A stretch of 64,000 nucleotides of DNA. It comes from Chrysopilus asiliformis. Lineage: Eukaryota > Arthropoda > Insecta > Diptera > Rhagionidae. Below, in pieces: positions 45,901 through 56,520 of the stretch. Each line of letters starts with the position of its first letter. Within the stretch, counting starts at the first letter, position 1. A program made the translations under genes and the position numbers. The DNA lies in NCBI GenBank assembly GCA_964034945.1, contig OZ035962.1, positions 80,063,942 to 80,127,941 on the forward strand. The letters are read 5' to 3'. The notes below the pieces were generated by a model. It searched no databases. It worked only from the letters and a program-made list of their open reading frames with translations, and was not told where the DNA came from.

Positions 45901-48900
45901 TACAGTTTGTTTTTTTTTACGATACGACAAAATTTTGCTGAACTTACCGGAATTTTTCTGTGTATTGGTATTATGCCTCTTGCGAACTATAATTTGAATC
46001 TTTTTTCCAAATTATTCGCAAGGTCAAATGAAGGTCAAACTTGGAAATGTCAAACAAACTTTAAAATTCTATTTTCAAAATATAACATATAACCTTCAAT
46101 TTGCGAATTTTACTGTTTTCTACGATGTATAATAAAGTATTGTATTAATGAAAAATTTCGACCTCTTAATTTTGCCCAAAAAATATTTCCTGAGCACTCC
46201 CGAGTCGATTGGAGCCAAAATACAAAAATGTCTTTTTGTCTGTCAGTCTGTGTACAAGATTTCTTGAAAACTCCTGGAGTTAAAGCCATGAAATTTTACA
46301 GGGATATTTGATTCTGGAATGGGACATGAAAATCCCTTAATCGGAAGTAATCAAAATGGCGGATTTTTAAAAATCGCAATTTCGTTTTTTTTTGTTATTT
46401 ACTCGGAAACTATGCGTTTTTTATTAGTCTAATGAGCGATAAAATTTGGAGACAATAAAATTTCTTACATTTTTGACTTTTACTAGAACTGGATATCTAG
46501 TAAAAGTCAACGAACAAATAATAAATATCTTATCGTTATCGAGATATGCCGATATGTCAACAAATAAGTTTTTTGCGATTATCACGAAATATGACGGATT
46601 TTTGGTGGTTCGATATATGAGATAAATTGAAGAAAATTATGGGATAAATTGAAGAGAATTATGAGATAAATTGAAAAGATTCCGTGCCAGAAACAGGTTC
46701 CTAATGAGGTTTCAGATCAAACATGCCAGATAATCCAGGAAAATTAGGATTTAACCTCTTAAAAAATCCTATTTAACTGGATATTTGCACATACCTTTAT
46801 TTTGATATAACAAACAACATCCCGAAAGTCCATTCCAAAATTGCGCCGGCGTCGTGAGTTATTCAAGGTCAAAGGTCCGAAAAATCAGTTTTTTACGTTT
46901 ATCGCACTTTGTACGGCTTGTACGTCTTTTTGAGGTTCAGATGAATTAATCACAATCAAATTCTCTACAAAAAAGGTTAGATACAATTTTCTTGTAGGAC
47001 AAACAGTTTTCGAGATACAAGTCGTCAAACTCTCGTCGCACAGAGGAATCGCAATTATTCAAGGTCAAAAGTAAAAAAAATCGTAGATATCGCTTTGTAT
47101 GGCATGTATGCATTTTTGGTGTTCAGATGAATTGCTCCTCCGAAAATTCTCTACAAAAAAGCTTAAATAATTTTTTTTTGTAGGGCGAATAGTTTTCGAG
47201 ATAAAAGTCGAGAAACTGTGAACTGTGCATTCGTTTCCCCACCACCATTGAGGTAGAATGCAAGGCGCGTTCAATATAGACCGATGATGTCGTTAACACC
47301 AAGCGGTAACTATCACTACTCATTTCGCAAAGCAAGTTGAGTGGACTTGAACCTAGGGATGCAACATCGTTCATAAAACCTCGATATATCGAAAATCGAT
47401 GTTTTTTTAAGGCGACATCGATGTCAAAAAACATCGTCCTCAAAACATCGATACCTCGATATTTTTGCGATGTTTTGAAAAAGTTAAATTTAATAAATAA
47501 TTTAGCCACCTGGCGGATCCTCTACTGTGGGTGGAATGCACCCAGGTAGAATTAACACGGTTTTAATTCTTCTTATACATACGTTGAACCACCAAAACCC
47601 CGTTAGTTTTCGAGATATTCGCAAAAAACTAATTTTTTTGAAATACCGGCATATCTTTATAACGGCTTGAGATACGGAGTTCTAGTAAAAGACATAAATG
47701 TAGCAAATTTTATTGTCTCCAAGTTTTGTAATACATAAGACTACTGGAAAATGGTTAGTTTCGGAATAAATCGCAAAAAACCGCATAGTTTTTAAAAAGC
47801 CGCCGTTTTGGTTACTTCCGGTTAACGGATTTCCACATCAGGACCAAACTTCTTCGTAAAATTTCATGGCTAGCGCTGGTATTTTTTGAAAAATCTTGTA
47901 GAAAGATGAAAATTTAAACAAATCTTTAAGTAGAGTGGCTATATTAAATCTATCTAGAAACGAGTCCCTCTAGTCCTAAAATTAGTTTCTCCACTAAAGC
48001 CTAGTACGCAGTTCGAGTAAAATGAAATTTTAACGCGGTCTCCAAATTGGCACATTAAAACCGAAGTAAAAACTGTTTGTGGAGAAATCAAATTGACAGC
48101 TAAATCATAAGCAACGTCCAATTCCTCAATTTCTTCAAAATCCAAATATTCTTCCATTTTTTTAAATTAAAAAACCACACTCTTTAAGAAAACTGGAAAC
48201 AGAACCTTTATTATTTTCATCTGTCAAATTTTTACCTCGAATTTAATGTACCAGTTAAAATGCTGGTAAAATCCAGTGGAGACTTTCTACGCCATCTAGT
48301 GTAGGCAACATTGCAACATGAGTTTTCCACATCATTTTACCAGCGAACTGCGTACCGCTTGGTAAAATTTCTGAGGTTAAATTTAAGCTCAGTGTTAAAT
48401 TTGTATAGGAAATTTCATTTTACTCGAACTGCGTACTAGGCTTAATTTTATGAAGAGTAAAGCCCATATCAGAATGCAGCAGCGTTTTCGGGGCAGCGGG
48501 CAGCAAAATTTTCCCATTGACTAAGAGCAAAATTATGACGTACTAAAAGCAGCAAAAATTCTCGCTGCTTTTTTAGCGCTATTTCTATTTTTACTGACGC
48601 TGCCCGAGCAGTAAATTTTCCATATAGTTCGAATATACGCTATACGCCGTCAGAACGCTAATGCCTTCATTAATTTTATCTAAATCATCAATTACTGTAG
48701 ACATTTTATGAACGAATAGATAAATTAACAAAATTTCACGAGAAAATCAAACAAATGAGAACTGTCAAACTGATTTTACTCCGGATTCGTGCTGCTCCAT
48801 TCCGTGATGGAAGTCAGCAAAACCAAGCCAAGGCAGTTTTGCTGCCGCAGCGAATGCTGCTTCATTCTGATATGCGCTTAAAGGTAGAACCTGAATCGTA

Positions 48901-49510
48901 CGTCGATGCGTCCGTCACGTTGACAGTTCGAGTAAAATCAACGGGCTGCTATGAGTACTCCCCTAATAATACGTTTTCCGATGCGGCAACCGCATAGAGT
49001 AGATCGACTTTCTACTTTTACATGCGGCAACGCACGGAAATGTCATTTCGCAAAAAACTTTGTTTACGATTTAAGCAATTTAAGTATGGAACAAATTGAA
49101 AGTAATTGTTTCGACGAGAAACTAATAGAAGAAGTGCAAAACAATGAATTAACACCAGATTCGCTGCCGTACCCAACTGTCACCGCATCGAACTGTCAAC
49201 CGGACGGACGCATCGACGTACGATTCAGGTTCTAGCTTAATTGCTTCATTTAAGAAATTTATGTGGGGATCACATCTTCCAAGGGTTTAAGTCTCCCTGT
49301 TCTCCCCTAATGCAAACGAAAACTGGATGCTGACGTACTCACATTTATTAGTGACACGATCTGTCACTGGTTTCTTTTTCATAATACCAAATTATCAGTT
49401 TTTCCGACTAGCGCAATCGAAGCAATAGAGTATTTATTGTTTTATTTTTCTTTCAATTTCTTTTCAGATATTTACTTTTTTATCATAAGAAGGTCCTAGA
49501 ATACGAGTAA
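39927..49510 (+). CDS. not: SAGA histone H2B deubiquitinase Non-stop/USP22
   Basis: Six exons splice in frame: join(39927..40046, 44135..44536, 44730..44840, 44905..45456, 45515..45759, 49468..49510), 490 residues. The N-terminal ZnF-UBP domain (about 1-115) starts MTENGCSHF and continues [17 protein letters not shown] and CNTCKDF. The USP domain begins at [15 protein letters not shown] with catalytic Cys167; [11 protein letters not shown], the zinc ribbon ([16 protein letters not shown]), His444 ([16 protein letters not shown]) and the WVKCDD acidic region follow. The last exon (43 nt) adds [13 protein letters not shown] and a stop, the family C-terminus. As the SAGA deubiquitinase module subunit it removes ubiquitin from histone H2B; this is family knowledge. 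Introns 1 (4.1 kb) and 5 (3.7 kb) are filled with repeats; the others are 58-193 bp. AATAAA lies at 49668-49673. Confidence 0.95.
40047..41011. other. Non-stop intron 1, 5' part
   Basis: Unusually GC-rich for this window (about 40350-40860), without a recognisable ORF on either strand. It could contain regulatory sequence of the ubiquitously needed gene, but that is a guess from composition and position. Confidence 0.3.
41012..41594 (+). mobile_element. mini-me-like element, copy 3
   Basis: Complete copy: atacccgtatggtga start, (GTCY)n at about 41145-41210, ggggggtaccccccat core, tcaccatacgggt and the tail attgccagattggcaatt. Located in non-stop intron 1. Confidence 0.72.
41947..41991 (-). 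ncRNA. Hammerhead-ribozyme-like motif
   Basis: The minus strand reads AUUAUC, CUGAAGA, C, GUCC-loop-GGAC, GAAA, C, GUC, GAUAAU. This gives the conserved CUGANGA and GAAA boxes, a 4-bp stem II with a 9-nt loop (UGUGAAAAC), a perfect 6-bp stem I (AUUAUC/GAUAAU) and a GUC cleavage triplet. Stem III is practically absent, as reported for minimal hammerheads in Penelope-like retroelements, which are thought to work as dimers. No reverse transcriptase is seen nearby, so this would be a relic. Activity is inferred only. Confidence 0.5.
42125..42560 (-). repeat. Relative of the 27952 composite repeat
   Basis: Contains 'aaaaagctttttaaaagct', 'tctgtctgtatgtctgtc', 'ggggtcaaatc'-like and 'cttcgtccttgtaaggata' blocks in the order seen at 27952-28160, plus one degenerate unit with 'aaattttccggaaat'. 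Non-coding. Confidence 0.55.
42565..43320 (-). pseudogene. Internally deleted mariner remnant
   Basis: The terminus ggagtacaaatggacaacc is at the left. The minus strand encodes a start ([20 protein letters not shown] near 43270), a stop near 43120, then [20 protein letters not shown] and [20 protein letters not shown], a mariner C-terminal half with its second and third catalytic Asp. The middle, including the first Asp, is deleted. Unlike the intact mariner at 37992 this is a different mariner subfamily. Confidence 0.75.
43569..44100 (+). mobile_element. mini-me-like element, copy 4
   Basis: Start atacccgtatggtga and tail attgccagattggcaatt as in the other copies; the (GTCY)n block is very short here (about 43700-43712). 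It ends about 35 bp before non-stop exon 2, so it forms part of the branch-point/polypyrimidine region upstream of that acceptor. Confidence 0.72.
45760..47990. repeat. Non-stop intron 5, 5' half: mixed interspersed repeats
   Basis: 46120-46700 and 47575-47930 are copies of the 18200 family (minus and plus pieces sharing 'gtaatacataagactact', 'ttccggttaacggatttcca'). 46890-47215 contains a segment repeated twice ('ttcagatgaatt..ctctacaaaaaa..tagg(a/g)c(a/g)aa(t/c)agttttcgagata'). 47350-47520 is dense in 'acatcgat/cctcgatat' motifs and starts with gggatgcaacatcg. No coding sequence. Confidence 0.5.
47998..48442 (-). mobile_element. Harbinger-type MITE family X, copy 3, with small ORF
   Basis: Ends agcctagtacgcagttcgag and complement; TAA at 47995-47997 and 48443-48445. 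In this copy the minus strand has a start codon at 48157 reading [20 protein letters not shown], absent from copies 1 and 2. It may be the first coding exon of the parent transposon. Confidence 0.75.
48461..48878. mobile_element. Harbinger-type MITE family Z
   Basis: Ends agcccatatcagaatgcagc and agcgcatatcagaatgaagc on opposite strands, with TAA at 48458-48460 and 48879-48881. 'gcagcagcg'-type repeats occur inside each end. A minus-strand start codon near 48704 reads [18 protein letters not shown], a possible first-exon relic. Confidence 0.7.
48882..49237 (+). mobile_element. Harbinger-type MITE family Y, copy 2
   Basis: Ends aggtagaacctgaatcgtac and its complement (about 50-bp arms, including cgatgcgtccg). 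TAA occurs at 48879-48881 (shared with Z) and 49238-49240. A plus-strand start codon at 49086 opens [20 protein letters not shown], nearly identical to copy 1. 49241-49467 before non-stop exon 6 shows nothing further. Confidence 0.75.
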
Positions 49511-50700
49511 ACAAATATCGTGTGAAAAAAATTTATCTGCATTAAGGAGGAGGAACTATAGAGGAATTTCTTTCAATCAAATTGACCGCATAAACAAAGA
49601 ACCATTACTTAACCAACTGCACTGTATTCCTATTAAAAAACAACTGCTGCTACTATATACAATTATAAATAAAAAACAACAATAAATAATATTAAAAAAT
49701 ATTAACCAAAATGGAGGTAAGAAAAAAACAAAGTAAAACTAACTACTATTGTGTGTACTTAAAAAATAACTATAAGAAAAAAAATTTAAACGAAATCATT
49801 GATCATGGATGAATGGGAAAAGCAAAATTGATTGTAATTATTGATACTATTTTATGATTGTCTCGTATTGTATATTAAAATTATTGTCTTTTAGACTGAT
49901 TTCTTATAATGTTATAGACTAAGATCAATTTTTTTATATATAAAAATTATACATAAATAATTTTAAGGGCGTAGATTTTTACATTGATTGATTAAACTAT
50001 TTGTGTTAGGGGGCTGTCCATTAAAATACGTCACACTTTTAGTGGTGTGTGGGAGGGGGGCAGAATGAGATCCGAAAACCTTACAATTAGCGTGACGTAT
50101 TTTCTGGACGGCCCCTAAATTTTAAAAAAGGAAAAAAGTAGAACAAAATTATGATAATTTTTTTTAGTAAGTACTAGGGATAGGTATATTACGAAACAAT
50201 TAAATCGAGAAGAAGAAAACATTTTTTTTAATGCAATGACGCCGCATTATTTGTGTTAGAATTTTTGAGAAAAAAAAAACACCTTCAATGCATAGAAATT
50301 ATGAAATTAATAATTTAAATAAAACTATAGAAAAAACACGCATCATATAATGTAAGATATTAGTATAAAAAATTGAAGGGTAAACAAAAATAATCTTGAA
50401 TATGGATTGTATAAATTGCGCTTAGAATAATCGAAATATTTTTTTTTTAACAAGTCTTTTTTTTTGTTCAGCGTTGAAATTTATAAAGAGCTGTGGCATA
50501 CCAAATGCGTCGTGTTGCCGCATTGCGTGGTTTTTAAAGACAGCCAAACTATTTTACACGTTTTTCCTTCTAGAAAGGGCTTTTCTTTGCACAATTAAAC
50601 AAAAAAGACAATTTAAAAAACAAATTTGCTAATGTTTGCACTTTCAAAGTACATTAAAAAGTAGAAAACAAATTTTCTCGCTAATGTTTTAGTGTTTTAA
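49511..50700. other. Non-stop 3' region and AT-rich intergenic
   Basis: Contains AATAAA at 49668-49673 for non-stop. 50009-50115 is a small MITE (ggggctgtcca.. and ..tggacggcccc with 'aaatacgtca' inner arms) flanked by TA. The remainder is very AT-rich with no gene recognised. Confidence 0.5.
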
Positions 50701-51481
50701 CACGTTCGTGACGTCGTGTACCACTGGTGGTACATGCACATTTTTTTTAAAACCGCGCGAGTAAATAGTGCGGTAGTTTTTTTGTGGACGTAAATTTTTA
50801 TAAGTAATATAAAAACATAACAAAAGCTATAATTGCCAATCTTGCAATCATTGGAGACCCGTATGGTGATATTCGTATCAAAATTCGAACAGTTATACCA
50901 AAATTCCACTTTGAAGTCAAACTTTCCAATAAGATTTTTTTAAATTTATTCCAATCGGATTTTGATGTATGGGAGTTTTATGTAGAATCATATCCTAAAT
51001 AACTTTTGTTCTTGGACTTTTTTGATAAGATGCACCGTTTTTGAGATCTTCACAAAAAACGATTTCGTTCGTATGGGGGGTACCCCCCCTAATGGTGCAT
51101 TTTTGCCCATTAACGAACTTAGCCTCGCATTTTACAAAAAACGGATCTGTGCAAAATTTCAATTCTCTAGCTCAATCCGTGCGCCCGCAATCCGCGCCAC
51201 AGACGGACAGACAGACAGACGGACAGACAGACAGACGGACATGCAGAAATTAAATATTTTTATGATTCTAAACACACTGGTGTAATTCATTTTTTTGTGC
51301 GATGACGGGATCTTGGCGTTACAAACGGTAAGGCAAAGTTAATATACCCTTTGGTTTCACCATACGGGTATAAACACGCACCGTGTACCACCGATGGCGC
51401 ACAGCCGCTAGAAAACAAATCGCTAGTGTACACGATGTCCAAATGTAAAAAAAAGTTGAAAAAGCAAATGTCACGAACGTT
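50701..51481. mobile_element. piggyBac-type MITE carrying a mini-me insertion
   Basis: Ends cacgttcgtgac and aacgttcgtgac on opposite strands are flanked by TTAA (50697-50700 and 51482-51485), the target of piggyBac elements. Sequence inside both ends repeats 'cgtgtaccacc'. Without the mini-me (50815-51372) it is about 220 bp and non-coding. Confidence 0.6.
50815..51372 (-). mobile_element. mini-me-like element, copy 5
   Basis: Full copy on the minus strand: tail (aattgccaatctggcaat-like) at 50830, tcaccatacgggt end, ggggggtaccccccct core, (GACA)n at about 51205-51240 and the atacccgtatggtga end at 51372. Confidence 0.7.
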
Positions 51482-52067
51482 TTAAGAGCAATTTTCCTTA
51501 AAATGTTCTTCAAAATAAACATTGATGAAAATCAGTGTGAGGCGTTGCATTTGCTATTTGAACTCAGCACACTTATTTTTCGCTATCCATAAACCACAGT
51601 GGCGGTGCAGCTTCACGTTGTTCCAACGCCACACACTTTATATTTTTATGAAAATATACAATTTTACGGATCATTTCTCTTGAGACTCTAAAACATTAGT
51701 GGGAAAACTTGATTTCCATTTTTTAGTGCAGTTTTGAAAGTGTATAACATTAGAGAACTTATGTTTTGAATTGTCTTTTTATTTTGTACTTTTTAGTCTT
51801 CGAACTGCCTTTGAGATATCCTTACAGACTTCTTAACGTCAGAATCGGATTCAGTGACCCCAAAAACCTCCAGATGAGATTTTTTGTCCGGAAAATTTAA
51901 AGAAAAGGATAATCCGTTATCCTGGCAGGATCTTCCGTTATACTTACAAAGTGACGAAGTAGTGAAAAACACTAACAACACACAAGTTACGATCGTATTC
52001 CATGCCACTGCCTTTTTTTTACTAGACAATGCGATCCTTAATTTGTTTCAACTTCACTTACCCCTAA
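51482..52067. other. Intergenic with a fragment of the 122-bp-unit repeat
   Basis: 51780-51965 matches one unit of the 122-bp family ('ttagtcttcgaa', 'cagtgaccccaaaaacctcc', 'aggatcttccgttat'). 51967-52005 is one arm of the MITE type found at 34279-34410. The rest is unremarkable. Confidence 0.45.
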
Positions 52068-52163
52068 TTTATTCACTAGGAGTTAAGCCGAGTTAGCTAA
52101 CCTTATTTTCCATGTTAAAGGTGAGTTAAGGGAGTTAAGGCGATTTAACTCCTAGTGAATAAA
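52068..52163. repeat. 96-bp hairpin MITE
   Basis: The perfect 19-bp arms tttattcactaggagttaa and complement enclose repeats of 'gttaag'. The Harbinger element at 52163 starts at the TAA inside its right end. Confidence 0.6.
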
Positions 52164-52796
52164 GGCTTAACTATAATCGACATAAGAACGCATATGTAAA
52201 TGTCAAATTCCCAACGAATGTTGACATGCATAGCTGTCAACATAAAAGCTAACCATAATAGGCATAGACTGACATAAGTAAAGTTAAATTTTTCTCGATA
52301 GTAATTGACAAAGTTGAAGGAAAAAATGAGTGAATTGAAAAAAATTAAAGAAATATTTGAAATTGTGAAGTGCTTAAAAGAATTAAGTGACCTGAAAGAT
52401 GAACTGGATGAATACGGCAGAAAGAAGCGTTCATGTTATGTACGAGAAATCAATCGCGACAGGAAAACGCACGGATACTACGTAGTCACCTTCTTAAAAG
52501 TAAAAAGGCTTGATCCGGATCAATTTTTTATTCACAAGAGAATGACCACAAATGTCTTTGACTATCTGTTGTCCTGCTTGAGTCCCTTTTTGGAAAAATT
52601 TTAGGTTATGTTCACTATTTACATATGCCAGTTCCATTTGTATCGAATTATTCATGCTTAACGAATGTTTAACGAAGGTTTGAAAGTGGCAACACTCTTG
52701 ACATATGCCTATTGTGGGTATTAACACTGACTTTCTTATTCTGGAAATGACATATGCAGCTACATATGCGTTCTTATGTCGATTATAGTTAAGCCT
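52163..52796 (+). mobile_element. Non-autonomous Harbinger element with first exon
   Basis: Termini aggcttaactataatcgaca and complement (about 37 bp) with TAA at 52160-52162 and 52797-52799. It contains the N-terminal transposase exon at 52326-52604. The catalytic exons are missing. Confidence 0.8.
52326..52604 (+). pseudogene. PIF/Harbinger transposase N-terminal exon
   Basis: Starts MSELKKIKEIFEIVKCLKEL and continues RRKRSCYVREINRDRKTHGY-like sequence (KKRSCYVREINRDRKTHGYY) to MTTNVFDYLLSCLSPFLEK. This is the conserved N-terminal segment of insect Harbinger transposases (W/Y-V-R-x-I-N..R..G-x-Y.., then the F-D-x-L-L..P-x-x-x-K block). It stops just where the DDE nuclease would follow. Confidence 0.75.
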
Positions 52797-53013
52797 TAAA
52801 TTGGCCGTTAGTAGCTTGAAAGAGGGCCGGCCAGCTTGTGACACAGGCGACAGTTTATTTTCCGGTATTAAATTCAAAAGTTGTTCTTCAGACTTCAGTA
52901 TGTCCTCAGAATATTCGAATTTCGATGATAAATCCCTTTTCGCAACTTCTTGTCTGTCAATTTAGATGTGAAAAGTTAAATTTAAAAAAAAATTAGATTT
53001 GATAACAAAAATT

Positions 53014-53385
53014 TCATTCACAATAAATTATAAACAACTGTTTTGAGACCTTTTGATTGTTTCGTTTAGAAATCAAATCCGAATCTGAGTTCAAGTGCTG
53101 AGAATCTGGCAGGTTTTGTGGTGGTGCTGCATTTTTTTGGCGACTATCGAAGTTGTTCGTCCTGCAAATGTCTGGCGTAATCCTCTGGCTTAAAAAGCTT
53201 GGAAAATATGTAGACATTTTCAACATTAAATTTATTTGCCCGTGCATATTTATGGATTCAAATTTTACAACAATGTCCTTTTTTGGAAATACGAAAAATT
53301 TGGTTTTTGCTAGATTTTCCACGCGATTACGTTTCACTCTTTGGTCACTATTATTAGTACAACTAAACACGCCACAAACAGCCAC
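53014..53385 (-). pseudogene. Degenerate THAP-domain fragment (possible P-element relic)
   Basis: The minus frame opens MAVCGVFSCTNNSDQRVK and FFVFPKKD, the start of a THAP zinc finger (C-x4-C spacing and the FPKD-like motif). The second half continues in another frame (KFNVENVYIFSKLFKPEDYA), where the zinc ligands of the usual I-C-S-x-H-F are Phe and Leu. Frameshift plus lost ligands show a pseudogene. THAP N-termini are typical of P-type transposases but also of host THAP genes. Confidence 0.65.
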
Positions 53386-54131
53386 TAATTTTTGATTTAA
53401 ACTCCAAAAACCAATAAACTACGAGTTTTTGCAAATAATTTAACAGAAATTGTATTATGGACATAAAATTATTGAAACGGGACAGACTGAGACCTGCGTA
53501 ATATCTTACCATTATTACTTATTGTATCATGCGTACAAAGCAACTTAATAGAAAGTGTATAATAACAAATAAATAAAGATTATGCAAATAAGAACTTTTG
53601 ATAGAAGTAAAAAGTATAAATTAGTATCTTTTTCTGTTGCTTCGGCGCTACAGCCGGTTTCTGATCTTGGTCTGACGCAAAATATCTCGTCAGAACTCCC
53701 GGTCATGTGCCGATGTCTGCCAGTTTTGCAGCTCAATTCTTTATCGGCCTTCAAAATTCTTTGTCTTGTTTTAACAATCACGCAATACGACAACGCAATG
53801 CATTTGGTATGCCAAATCTCAAATCGGCAAAGTGATGTCTTTTTTTTAAATCTTAAATTGTAATTATTTTTAGTTCTTGTTTAAATATCTTAAAATCATA
53901 AAAGGTAAATACATACAACATATTGTGAGTGAAAGAAACCGTTTTTATTAAAATGTAAAGGAAATTTTTTTAAATGAAATTTTCCAAAGATTTTTATTTT
54001 ATTTACACTTTTATTAAGGGAAAAAAACAAACGAAAATGACATTTTTGAGCATGACATTGAACAGATTTTCGAAACAAAATATATAAACGAATTAAAACA
54101 GAAAAATAGATTTTTATTTTATTTTAAAATT
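53386..54131. other. Intergenic, nothing recognised
   Basis: AT-rich sequence between the THAP fragment and the 3' end of the MCM-binding protein gene. A 93-codon plus-strand frame at 53582-53863 has no recognisable domain. T-rich stretches near 54105-54125 supply polyadenylation signals for the minus-strand gene. Confidence 0.4.
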
Positions 54132-56520
54132 TCACCTATTTCTTGTTACTAGCGCTTCGATACGCTTGCGTCGCTCCACTTCCATTTCTTTGGCGCGATT
54201 CCACATTTCCTTGTCGAGGAACAGTTTGCCATTTGCCAATCCTAACAGGCGTGAAAGCACCAGAAGCGAGTGCAGATCATCAGCACCGAATTTTGAGTTT
54301 GTTTTTCGCATTTCGACGAAGTCCTTTTGGACCATTTCGGTGTCATCGGGATTCATGCTGAAGTCACGGATTTTTAATAGAGTTAAATACTTACGAATGG
54401 TGTTTAGTTTTGGCTGGAGGTAGTGCTTGGCTGCTTTTAGTGTTTCTGGGATTAGTTTTGCGCATTCCGGGTCGATATGTAGTGGGATTTGTGCGTTGCT
54501 CTATAAAGAATAAAGTTTTTTTTCCATTAAAAGAGATCTTGGGTGCTTGAGGAACCCCTATCCGTAAAAAAAAACGTCAGGCTAATTTTAGACCTTTCAA
54601 ACATTTTCTCTCACCCCTCCCCCCGGAGAAAAGTTGTGGAAAGCAAGATTTTCGCAATTTTTTGTACATGTTTTTATATTGCTATTACACTATTGTCCTC
54701 CCCCCTCCCCTTCCTTCCTTCCTAACCACTCAAAATAACATATTTTATGGACATTTAAAAAATCCTCATTTCACTTACCGGCAGAAGACTTCTACCCTCG
54801 CTTAAAATCAAAACCGGAATATCGACATTGAAATCAAGATCGTAATACTCGAAATTGCATCGAATTTGCTGATTTTTGATCAAATTCGCTAAACTTTGAG
54901 TCGCCAGAATTCCGCTGGATTCTAATTTTCCAGACTGCAATTGAGTTTCATCCACAACTAAATGTGTGTGAGGGGCCAACTGTAAAAGTCCACTCGTCAA
55001 TTTGTTTGTTTTGTAGTCCTTCCTGTTTTCAAACACCATTTTTGAAAAGGCGAAATGAATTTTATTGTGTTTGAATCTTACTTTGGAATGAATTGCAAAT
55101 TATTCATGTTATCCAAGGTCATCGGAAAGTAGTGACTGGCTGGTAAAATTGCCTCTAAAATACTATACAATTCCTTGGTGTATTCTGGGTATGTTTCAGC
55201 TGGGATATTAGAGATATTTATGCTGAATTGCCCCAGAGTTTGCAGATCAGTTCGAACGTAACTAAGATTTGAGAAGAAATTTTAAATAAATTAATGTTTG
55301 GGGTGGCTTTTTGCAGCTTATTTTCGATCGATTGACTAGTCGAACGAAATATTTAGTCGACTAAAAATTATTACACAGGTCTGGTGCACTCATTTTGGTA
55401 TAAGAGTATCTATAAGAGTATTTGGAGTTGACCGAAAATAAGTTACATGAAGCGACCCTTGATTACAACCAAATAACTTACACGGCGGAAATTAGATGTG
55501 AAAGAAGATAATCCGCTGCTACAGTATCACCAAACAGGCATTGAGTGAGAACTATGTGAAGATCCTTCTGGACGGTCTCCATATTTTGCACATTTGGATC
55601 TAAAATAAAATTTTGGTTTGAGAAATTTATGATAAAAATATAAATTTCAAAGAATTCTTACCAACTTCCGCTAGCGACTGATCAAGAAGTGGATTGAAGT
55701 GGGTCAACTTCCTCACGTGGATCGCATGCAATCGCGGGATGAGTGAAGGCGGAGGATTTGTCGCTTGAATCTCAGAGATGTCCTCAAATTCTGATGGTTG
55801 AGTTGTAGATCCATCGAGAGCCGGATGTACCGACAAAAATCCAATAACATCGATGGTAGTGTTTAGGAGATGTTCGTCGAAATCAGAGTACATTTTGACC
55901 ATGCAAGCTTTGCTGGGTCGATCGGCAAGGGGGGAATTTAGGAGGTATTCCATGGACAGAAGATTGGAATTCAAGTTGCTCTCCTCATTAGAGGTTTTCA
56001 CCCGCTTTTGGTCAGTGTTGGTAGGACAATCAACGTCCATATCTTCTATTTTTTCAGCTTCCTCTATCGTTCGCTTTTGCGAAGCTCCCGTTGATGAATT
56101 CAGGGCTTCCTTTGGGTTATTTGCGGCCCTCGGCAAACCGCTTTCGTACTCACTCGCCCAACTGTTGATCCCTGGAACTGAAACCACAAACATTGTCCGC
56201 CTTTCCCCGTGGATATTCTCCGTTGAATCGTAGTCTAATGTCTCGGAAGTACCCAAACATAAAATATCTCTGAATTTTCCATCCTGTACTCGTGAAGAGT
56301 TGCCGGAATTAACAATGTAGCGTTCCAAGTAAATTTCGGGATCCAACATATCCTGGATCATCCCTCGAAAGCGAACTAATGAAAAATCCGGGAGCTCATG
56401 CAGAGCTTCGTAATTTAGAGATGGAACTTGACGCCAGTTTTCCGGGGTTTTCAGCAGTTCTTTGTAATATTCTTCGTTTTCTCGAAAGGTTTCCAACGTT
56501 AGTTCACTTAAACTCTTCAT
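54132..56520 (-). CDS. Mini-chromosome maintenance complex-binding protein (MCMBP)
   Basis: Five exons, complement(54132..54500, 54779..55022, 55082..55261, 55482..55599, 55662..56520), give 589 residues with all splice phases consistent. The N-terminus has the family block VPSLNYEALHELPDFSLVRF then RGMIQDMLDPEIYLERYIV. The middle is an acidic linker with a likely nuclear signal (DQKRVKTS). The C-terminal half has the AAA-like conserved segments AADYLLSHLISAV, LVVDETQLQSGKL and the terminal helix region NPDDTEMVQKDFVEMR. MCMBP binds MCM2-7 proteins, helping their assembly and removal from chromatin after replication; this is family knowledge. Length is slightly below typical animal homologues. 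Introns are 59-278 bp. The 5' end faces an upstream region at 56521-56950. Confidence 0.93.

Noticed and set aside
53582..53863. 93-codon plus-strand frame
   Set aside because: No domain, no splice context, composition like non-coding DNA.
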